Translations under genes and position numbers: made by a program
Origin: Spiractinospora alimapuensis
Lineage (GTDB): Bacteria > Actinomycetota > Actinomycetes > Streptosporangiales > Streptosporangiaceae
Reading direction: 5' to 3'
DNA length: 64,000 nucleotides
Assembly (NCBI RefSeq): GCF_018437505.1
Contig: NZ_CP072467.1
Coordinates: 4,240,010-4,304,009 of the forward strand
Notes under the pieces: generated by a model
Told to the model about the DNA's origin: nothing
Seen by the model: only the letters and a program-made list of their open reading frames with translations
The model's database searches: none
Part shown: in pieces, positions 58,315 to 64,000 of the stretch
Layout of the letters: each line of letters opens with the position of its first letter
Position numbering within the stretch: the first letter of the stretch is position 1

Positions 58315-59623
58315 GGTTCACCGTCACGTTCCCCGCATGCGATCGAAGGTTGAGGACCAGCGTGGCGGGAGTCGTCTCCTCGACGTCCTCGGCGTCCGCC
58401 ATGGTGTCGGCGTTGGGTTCGAGTGTCTCCGTCAGGTCGACGCGGAACCCGGCCCGTGACGATGAATCCAGTATGTTCACCCCTCCAAGGAAGACTTGTC
58501 CGCGCACCTCGGTGGCCACGGTGTCCGGAATGAGGACGTCCAGCGTCCCGAACCCCACCGTGGCGTCCACGGTGAGCTGCTGCCCGGGATCGAGCTCGTC
58601 GTAGGGTACGGCGGACAGGTCGAGCAGCGCGCTCCCACCGGTCAGTTCGTGCGGTGTCTCCGCCTCGGACACGCTGGCCGGGCGCCAGTTCGGTCCACCC
58701 ACCTCTGTCTCGGTGAGGTCCGTCATGACGCTGGTGGTCGTCACCAACACCGCGAGGATGCCGAGAATCGCGAGCCCACGCGGGTCGCCGAACCAGGACC
58801 CCAGCAGGAAGGCGGTTCCGATGATCACGATGGCGCTCCCCAAGAACACGGTGCCGGCGCCCTCACCGACCAACAGTGCGGCCGAGGGCGCGTCGGCGGC
58901 CGCCGCGATCCCCACGGCGACGGCACAGATCAGTCCGACGGCGACCATCGCGAGCGAGGGCCCGCGGTGGCGCGGCGCCGGTGCCTGGTCACGTGCGGCC
59001 GGAGAGGACTCTGAGGAGTCCTGCCGGGACTCCTCCTCGCCCGTCGACTCGGCGACGAGCCGCATGTCGACCGGACCACCACCCGCCACCGACCAGGGAA
59101 CGGCGGGATCGTAGTAGGCGGGCTCGGACGGTGGCGCCGGCTCGGGAGGAGCGGGCGCGTCGGAGCGCAGCAGTGTGGGCAGGTCGCGCGCGGTCTGCGC
59201 GAGGTCGACACCCCGGGCGCGCGCCGTCAACAGGCCGAGCAGCAGGGGGACCGAGAGAACGAGCGTCCCCCATCCGGGACCGCCGAAGATGCTGAGCGCC
59301 GCACACGCCGCGATCCCCGCCGCCAGCAGCGACAGGACCGCCTCAGGGTGCAGCCGCCGGTTCAGCAACTGCTCGGCCAAGGCCGGCCCCTGCTCCTCGT
59401 CACGCATGAGCGCCCAGGCCGCGAAGTACAGCAGTACCCCCACGCCGCCGGCGAGGGCGGTCATGACGAACGCCGATCGCCAGACGACCGGGTCGACGCG
59501 TGTGTAGGCCCCCAGGCCCGCACACACCCCGGTCAGTACGCCCTGGGAAGGCGCCCGGTGCAGCGGCCGCCCCTCCTCGGTCGGCACCGCCTTCTCCTCG
59601 GTCCCACCCTGCTGCTCCTCCAT
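58307..59623 (-). CDS. PspC-domain membrane protein
   Basis: A 438-aa protein. The N-terminal PspC domain (GVLTGVCAGLGAYTRVDPVVWR, LYFAAWALM) is followed by several membrane helices and a charged loop. The C-terminal ~110 residues are a beta-rich domain of the LiaF-like/DUF1707-neighbour type (LTVDATVGFGTLDVLIPDTV). PspC proteins sense or respond to envelope stress. ATG 59623. It is divergent from the PspC-histidine kinase, which suggests that the kinase pair controls it. Confidence 0.88.
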   Translation of the reverse strand: MEEQQGGTEEKAVPTEEGRPLHRAPSQGVLTGVCAGLGAYTRVDPVVWRSAFVMTALAGGVGVLLYFAAWALMRDEEQGPALAEQLLNRRLHPEAVLSLLAAGIAACAALSIFGGPGWGTLVLSVPLLLGLLTARARGVDLAQTARDLPTLLRSDAPAPPEPAPPSEPAYYDPAVPWSVAGGGPVDMRLVAESTGEEESRQDSSESSPAARDQAPAPRHRGPSLAMVAVGLICAVAVGIAAAADAPSAALLVGEGAGTVFLGSAIVIIGTAFLLGSWFGDPRGLAILGILAVLVTTTSVMTDLTETEVGGPNWRPASVSEAETPHELTGGSALLDLSAVPYDELDPGQQLTVDATVGFGTLDVLIPDTVATEVRGQVFLGGVNILDSSSRAGFRVDLTETLEPNADTMADAEDVEETTPATLVLNLRSHAGNVTVNHV

Positions 59624-59780
59624 GGCTCCATCGTGGACCACCGGGCCTCTCACATCCATCAGGGACGACCCTGACCCGGCCCGGAGCGGCTCCCCGGAGA
59701 AACGCGGGGGCGTCCCCGATGTGCTCCGGGGTCGTCAGCGTGCATCCTGAGAGAACACGAGGACGCGATCAGGAGAGCAC

Positions 59781-61019
59781 GTGGCCGACACCGCAACGAC
59801 GACGCCCCGGATGTACCGGAGCGTGGACGACCGGCTGGTCGCCGGCGTCGGCGCCGGCCTGGCCGAACACCTCGGGCTCGAGAAGAACATCGTGCGCCTG
59901 GCGCTGCTCGTGCTCGCGATCGGTGGCGTCGGCATCGCCATCTACATCGCACTCGTCGTCTTCGTTCCGCCGGCGCTCCACGCGCCCGCCACGTCGGACG
60001 ACGCGTCCGCCGAGAGCGACGAGGCCCGAGCGGCGCGCGCCACCTCCACCCGATCCACCGGGCGCCGGATCGCGCAGGTCCTCGCGTTCGCCGCGGTGGC
60101 GCTGATCGGGTGGATCCTGCTCGGCGCGCTCGGGGGCATCGTCGACCCCCTGCTGTGGTTCATCGTCTTCGGCATGCTCGGCGTCGCCGTCCTCTGGTAC
60201 CAGGCCAACCCCGCGCAGCGCGACACCTGGGTCGGCACGCCGGGACTGACCGGCCGACGCAACCTGCTGCGGATCGCCGCCGGCGTCGCCCTGATCGTCA
60301 TCGGTGTCGTCGGCTTCCTCGCCTTCCGCCAGGAGATCAGCGAGGCGCGCCAAGGCCTCTCCGCCACGTTCGCCGTCCTGTGTGGCATCGCGATGGTCGC
60401 CGCACCGTGGATCCTCAGCCTGGTGCGGGAACGCGACCTCGAGCGCAAGGAACGCATCCGCAGCCAGGAACGGGCCGACATCGCCGCCCACATCCACGAC
60501 TCGGTGCTGCAGACCCTGGCGCTCATCCAGCGCAAGTCCGACGACCCCCGCGAGGTGCAGCGACTGGCCCGAGTCCAGGAACGCGCCCTGCGCTCGTGGC
60601 TCTACGGATCCGCCGCCACCGCGGCCACGACCGTCGCCGTCGGCATGGAGCGCATGGCGGCCGACGTCGAACAGGAGCACGGTGTGCCCATCGAGGTCGT
60701 GTGCGTGGGGGACGCCGACATCGACGACACCCTGCGCCCCGTCGTCAACGCCGCCCGCGAGGCCGTCGTCAACGCGGCGAAGTACGCCGGCGTCGGCTCC
60801 ATCTCGGTCTACTGCGAGGTCGAACCCGAGGAGATGCTCGTGTTCGTCCGGGACCGTGGTGCTGGGTTTGACCTGGAGTCGATTCCGGCGGATCGGATGG
60901 GCGTACGGGGGTCGATCATCGGCCGGATGGAGCGCCACGGCGGATCCGCCCGCATCCGTACCGCCCCGGGGGAGGGGACTGAGGTCCAGCTCCGGATGCC
61001 CCGGACGGCAGCGGGCTGA
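59781..61019 (+). CDS. PspC-domain sensor histidine kinase
   Basis: A 412-aa kinase. Residues ~10-65 are a PspC domain with one helix, followed by four more membrane helices (to ~residue 215), then a HisKA_3-type dimerisation domain with His239 in AAHIHDSVLQTLALI. The ATPase part has EAVVNAAKYAG (N-box) and VRDRGAGFDL (G1), ending GTEVQLRMPR. It should phosphorylate the NarL-type regulator at 61551. GTG 59781. Its 3' end is duplicated downstream. Confidence 0.92.
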   Translation: MADTATTTPRMYRSVDDRLVAGVGAGLAEHLGLEKNIVRLALLVLAIGGVGIAIYIALVVFVPPALHAPATSDDASAESDEARAARATSTRSTGRRIAQVLAFAAVALIGWILLGALGGIVDPLLWFIVFGMLGVAVLWYQANPAQRDTWVGTPGLTGRRNLLRIAAGVALIVIGVVGFLAFRQEISEARQGLSATFAVLCGIAMVAAPWILSLVRERDLERKERIRSQERADIAAHIHDSVLQTLALIQRKSDDPREVQRLARVQERALRSWLYGSAATAATTVAVGMERMAADVEQEHGVPIEVVCVGDADIDDTLRPVVNAAREAVVNAAKYAGVGSISVYCEVEPEEMLVFVRDRGAGFDLESIPADRMGVRGSIIGRMERHGGSARIRTAPGEGTEVQLRMPRTAAG

Positions 61020-61081
61020 CGCACACCTCCTGGTGGATGGCCGAGGCCGTGGGGTGCGGTGTACGCCGGCGCTCCGCGTGC
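60943..61081 (+). repeat. Direct repeat, copy 1 (kinase 3' end)
   Basis: The last ~75 bp of the kinase gene plus ~62 bp downstream. It is repeated nearly identically at 61217-61355 with an offset of 274 bp; differences are about ten point changes. Confidence 0.85.
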
Positions 61082-61216
61082 GCGTGGTGGGGGTCGGGAG
61101 CGAGCGGGAGTTTGCTCCGGGCGAACCGTTGGAGCGCCATGGTGCGTCCGGCTGGGGGGCGGCGTTCGCCCGGGCGCGCCGCACGGGCACGGGTACGGGG
61201 CAGATCAGGTCGCGGA

Positions 61217-61355
61217 GGTCCGCCCGCATCCGTACCGCCCCGGGGATGGGGACTGAGGTCCAGCTCCGGATGCCCCGGACGGCAGCGGGCTGACGCACAC
61301 CTCCCGGTGGATGGCCGAGGCTGTGAGGTGTGGTGTTCGCCGGCGCTCCGCGTGT
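61217..61355 (+). repeat. Direct repeat, copy 2 (kinase 3' end remnant)
   Basis: Duplicate of 60943-61081, including the codons for GTEVQLRMPRTAAG and the TGA stop (61291-61293). Without an upstream domain it is a non-functional gene fragment. Confidence 0.85.
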
Positions 61356-61537
61356 GGCCCCAGGCTCGGCGAGAACGAGAGGCTAGACAGGGGATCGGGG
61401 CCTCGAGGTCCGGCCGGGCCCACCGCGCCCAGGCGGGACGCGGACGCACGATCCCGACGTCGGGGACAGCGGCACGGCGCGGCACCGCGTGGCGTAACGG
61501 ACGCCCACCAGTTCTTCAGACCGTGAGGCGATCCGAG

Positions 61538-61543
61538 TAGGCT
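61538..61543 (+). promoter_or_regulatory. Leaderless -10 element of response regulator
   Basis: TAGGCT lies 7 nt before GTG 61551, with no ribosome binding site, so transcription probably starts at the GTG. It would let the regulator be made independently of the kinase. Confidence 0.5.
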
Positions 61544-61550
61544 CGAAGGC

Positions 61551-62213
61551 GTGACTGACGAGACGCGTTCCGAGGCCCAGCTCCCTCGCGTCGTCCTGGT
61601 GGACGACCACCGGATGTTCCGGACCGGTGTCCGGGAGGAGCTCGGCGACCGCGTGACGATCGTGGGTGAGGCGGGCGACGTCGACAACGCCGTCCGGGTC
61701 ATCCAGGAGCACCAGCCCGACCTCGTCCTGCTCGACGTGCACCTTCCCGGCGGGGGAGGTGTCGAGGTGCTGCGGCGGGTTCTCGCCGCGAACCCCGACA
61801 TCCGCTTCCTCGCCCTGTCGGTGTCCGACGCCGCCGAGGACGTCATCGGAATCATCCGCGGTGGAGCTCGCGGCTACGTCACCAAGACGATCTCCGGCAA
61901 GGAACTCGCTGACGCCATCGTGCGGGTGGCCGACGGCGACGCCGTGTTCTCGCCGCGGCTGGCCGGCTTCGTCCTGGACGCCTTCTCCGCCACCGACGCG
62001 CCCCCTATCGACCCCGAGCTGGACCGCCTGACCCAACGCGAGCGGGAGGTCCTGCGTCTCATCGCGCGCGGATACGCCTACAAGGAGGCGGCGAAGGAGC
62101 TCTTCATCTCGGTGAAGACCGTGGAGACCCACGTCTCCTCCGTGCTGCGCAAGCTCCAGTTGTCCAACCGCCACGAACTGTCCCGCTGGGCGAGCGCGCG
62201 CAAGCTCGTGTGA
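61551..62213 (+). CDS. NarL/LuxR-family response regulator
   Basis: A 220-aa regulator. The receiver domain has the acidic pair VDDH near residue 18, phosphoacceptor Asp62 in LVLLDVHLPG and the lysine in YVTKTI. The C-terminal LuxR helix-turn-helix is LTQREREVLRLIARGYAYKEAA...SVKTVETHVSSVLRKL. It is the partner of the PspC kinase. Likely targets are the divergent PspC operon and its own locus, by analogy with similar systems. Confidence 0.92.
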   Translation: MTDETRSEAQLPRVVLVDDHRMFRTGVREELGDRVTIVGEAGDVDNAVRVIQEHQPDLVLLDVHLPGGGGVEVLRRVLAANPDIRFLALSVSDAAEDVIGIIRGGARGYVTKTISGKELADAIVRVADGDAVFSPRLAGFVLDAFSATDAPPIDPELDRLTQREREVLRLIARGYAYKEAAKELFISVKTVETHVSSVLRKLQLSNRHELSRWASARKLV

Positions 62214-62217
62214 GCCG

Positions 62218-62736
62218 TCAGGCCGACGGGCCCGGACTCCCGTCGGTCCCCTCCGGCAGTACGGAACGCGCCGCGAGAAGGTTCATCGCCGTTAGTCTCA
62301 GTACGACCTCGTCGCGCTGGTTGAGCAGCTCGATCGCGGTCCGGACGATCCCACGGTCGGGCTTGGTGCGCGAACGGCGGCTCTCGACGACGGTGGCGCG
62401 CAGCCGCAGCGCGTCCCCCGGCCGGACCGGGGCCACCCACCGCAGCTCGTCCACGCCGGGACTCGCCAGGCTGGCGACACTGGAGAGGTAGTGGCGAGCG
62501 AGCAGGCGCATCATCACCGCCGTCGTGTGCCAACCACTGGCGATCAGTCCGCCGAACTGGCCGTGCACGGCCGAGTCGGGATCGACGTGGAACGACTGCG
62601 GATCGAACTCCTCCGCGAAGGCGACGATGTCCTTCTCCCGCACCGTGACCGTGTCGTCGAACTCGTACGTCGTGCCGACGACGTAGTCCTCGAAGTACCG
62701 CTGGTCGATCGGTACCGGGAACGATCTCTCCACCAT
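62218..62736 (-). CDS. MaoC-like hotdog dehydratase
   Basis: A 172-aa single hotdog-fold protein. The MaoC hydratase region is FAEEFDPQSFHVDPDSA followed by GGLIASGWHT, with Asp and His placed as in (R)-specific enoyl-CoA hydratases. Probably acts on acyl-CoA thioesters. ATG 62736 has AGGGAGGAG upstream. It is convergent with the regulator, with only 4 bp between the stops. Confidence 0.88.
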   Translation of the reverse strand: MVERSFPVPIDQRYFEDYVVGTTYEFDDTVTVREKDIVAFAEEFDPQSFHVDPDSAVHGQFGGLIASGWHTTAVMMRLLARHYLSSVASLASPGVDELRWVAPVRPGDALRLRATVVESRRSRTKPDRGIVRTAIELLNQRDEVVLRLTAMNLLAARSVLPEGTDGSPGPSA

Positions 62737-62847
62737 CGGATCTCCTCCCTCTGGTTGGCACTCACTCCGATTGTGGGGAGTGGAGTCGGCGACACGGCCC
62801 GGGAACCGCGAACACGCCCACCCCCGTGGCCCTCACTCAAGATTGCG

Positions 62848-63792
62848 CTAGGGAACGTCCGTGGCCAGCGCACGCAGGAGCCGCTCCAGGAACTCCTCCG
62901 TGGCGACCTCGGTGGGCAGGCGCACGGTGGGACGTTCCTCCGGCGCCGGGGTCGGGCGCAGGTCGGCAATGGTCATCCCGCGGGTGTGTGTCCCCGTGAG
63001 CTCCACCCGTACCGGGCGTTGCCGCTCGGCGACGACCAGGGACTGGTCCACCAGGATGGCGGCGGCGAGGGGGTCGTGCATGGCGCATGCCGTGTGCCCG
63101 AAGACCTCGGTGCTGTAGTGCCCGACATAGAACTCGAGGAACTTCGCGCAGAACTCCGCCCGCGTGCCCTGGACCCGGGACAGCCGGTCCAACCAGGGTT
63201 GGGTGGCCAGCGTCCGCATCGTCACGTCCAACGTGACCAGGGTGGTGTCGAAGCCGGCGGCAAGCACGCGTTCGGCCGCCTCGGGGTCCTTGTGGATGTT
63301 GGACTCGGCCCACGGAGTGGTGTTGCCCGGCGCGGTGACCGCGCCTCCCATGATGACCACCCGACCCAGCAGCCGCGGCAGCTCCGGTTCGATCGCGAGC
63401 GCGAGCGCCACGTTGGTCAACGTCCCCAGCACGAGGACGTCGATCTCCCCGGGGGCGACCCGGGCCAACTGGACCAGAAGCTCAGCGGCGGAGCCCGGTA
63501 CCGCGCCCTCGCGCGCCGGCGGCGTCTCCACCTCGCCCAGGCCGTTCATCCCGTGAACGTGCTCGGCGAACGCGGCCGGCCCCACCAGGGGCCCCGCGGC
63601 CCCGCGGGCGACCGGCACCGTGGGCCGACCGAACAGGTGCATGAGGCGCGACGCGTTGTCCGTGGTGACGTCGACCGGGTTGTTTCCGAAGACCGCCCCG
63701 ACACCCACGATGTCGACCTCGGGGAGAGCCGTCAGGTAGGCGAGCGCGACCGCGTCGTCGATGCCCGGGTCGGTGTCCACGAATACTCGCAT
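62848..63792 (-). CDS. Nucleoside hydrolase
   Basis: A 314-aa inosine/uridine-preferring nucleoside hydrolase-family enzyme that cleaves the N-glycosidic bond in nucleoside salvage. The calcium-binding N-terminal motif DTDPGIDDAVAL is perfect, and VIMGGAV, ESNIHKDPEAA and CAMHDPLAA complete the active site. The base preference cannot be told. ATG 63792 follows GGAGA. Confidence 0.92.
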   Translation of the reverse strand: MRVFVDTDPGIDDAVALAYLTALPEVDIVGVGAVFGNNPVDVTTDNASRLMHLFGRPTVPVARGAAGPLVGPAAFAEHVHGMNGLGEVETPPAREGAVPGSAAELLVQLARVAPGEIDVLVLGTLTNVALALAIEPELPRLLGRVVIMGGAVTAPGNTTPWAESNIHKDPEAAERVLAAGFDTTLVTLDVTMRTLATQPWLDRLSRVQGTRAEFCAKFLEFYVGHYSTEVFGHTACAMHDPLAAAILVDQSLVVAERQRPVRVELTGTHTRGMTIADLRPTPAPEERPTVRLPTEVATEEFLERLLRALATDVP

Positions 63793-64000
63793 TGCGTCTC
63801 CATCTCGACGGTCACGGCCGGTGCCACGGGCCCAGAACCCGGTTTCCGTTCGGCGCGGCCACCGGGGCCACGCGCCGGGTCACCGCGATCGAGCCATCCG
63901 CAGCGTAACCGGGGCGGCACCGGCACCGCCGAACCGGGACCCGTCCACGCGTCCGGGTCCCGTGCGTCGGGGATCAGCCTCCGGAGCGCGGGTAGGTCAA

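Larger units (their letters stand above)
61020..61550. other. Spacer between kinase and regulator genes
   Basis: 531 bp that in related loci is only a few bases. It holds the second copy of the kinase 3' end and the regulator's own promoter. No gene of its own is supported. Confidence 0.6.

Noticed and set aside
60304-61293. Open frame in another phase of the kinase gene that ends in the duplicated segment
   Set aside because: It reads Ser/Arg/Pro-rich nonsense until the second copy of the kinase C-terminus. The ending resembles the kinase only because of the duplication.

Overview
This is a high-G+C actinobacterial chromosome segment. Its backbone keeps a core order also known from Mycobacterium and Streptomyces: rplQ-truA, rplM-rpsI-glmM, glmS, coaA-nnr, alr, tsaE-tsaB-rimI-tsaD, groES-groEL, an ECF sigma factor of the SigD/ShbA position, guaB-guaB3 and guaA. 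A relative of Nocardiopsis or Streptomonospora is plausible, but that placement is inference. No tRNA, rRNA, CRISPR array, transposase or integrase was recognised.

Layout. 0-1.6 kb: rplQ and truA. 1.6-8.7 kb: accessory genes, namely a multi-spanning membrane protein, a methyltransferase, an RsbW-like ATPase coupled to a tiny protein, a flavoprotein plus XRE regulator, a zinc-ribbon protein, a HAD-like protein and a proline-rich membrane protein. 9-11.7 kb: rplM-rpsI from a clear sigma-70-type promoter, then glmM. 12-14.2 kb: a Nudix hydrolase and two more members of the membrane family first seen at 1.6 kb. 14.2-15.3 kb: no recognisable gene. 15.3-21.6 kb: acyl-CoA synthetase, glmS, coaA and a bifunctional NAD(P)HX repair enzyme. 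21.6-25.6 kb: a StyA-like flavin monooxygenase and a large PrsW-type membrane protein. 26-30.6 kb: alr, a DUF218 protein and the t6A cluster tsaE-tsaB-rimI-tsaD. 30.7-31.3 kb: a TetR gene broken in several frames, closed by a very strong hairpin. 31.4-34.9 kb: a coiled-coil protein and a THUMP-like methyltransferase. 35-42 kb: groES-groEL under a CIRCE operator, the ECF sigma factor, guaB, guaB3 and a lytic transglycosylase. 42-47 kb: glpD, galE and guaA. 47.3-52.4 kb: an accessory block of XRE/TPR regulator, APH-like kinase, unknown protein and a divergent methionyl-tRNA synthetase. 52.4-58 kb: a PLP enzyme and a CO-dehydrogenase-type operon whose large subunit carries a frameshift. 58-64 kb: a PspC locus with histidine kinase and response regulator, a MaoC-like protein and a nucleoside hydrolase.

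How the genes work together. GlmM and GlmS serve amino-sugar supply for the cell wall, Alr supplies D-alanine, GuaB and GuaA make GMP, and TsaB/D/E make the t6A tRNA modification. The PspC protein, PspC-kinase and regulator look like one envelope-stress sensing unit.

Most notable: a previously unlabelled intergenic repeat of about 75 bp occurs in five good copies plus one degenerate copy, all in the same orientation. Pairs of copies bracket both XRE-regulator blocks (3.5/6.5 kb and 47.3/52.3 kb). The second block, with a MetRS whose two signature motifs are both altered, is the best candidate here for an undescribed system. Other unusual points are the coxL frameshift, the TetR pseudogene, a 274-bp-offset duplication of the kinase 3' end and the extended PrsW protein.
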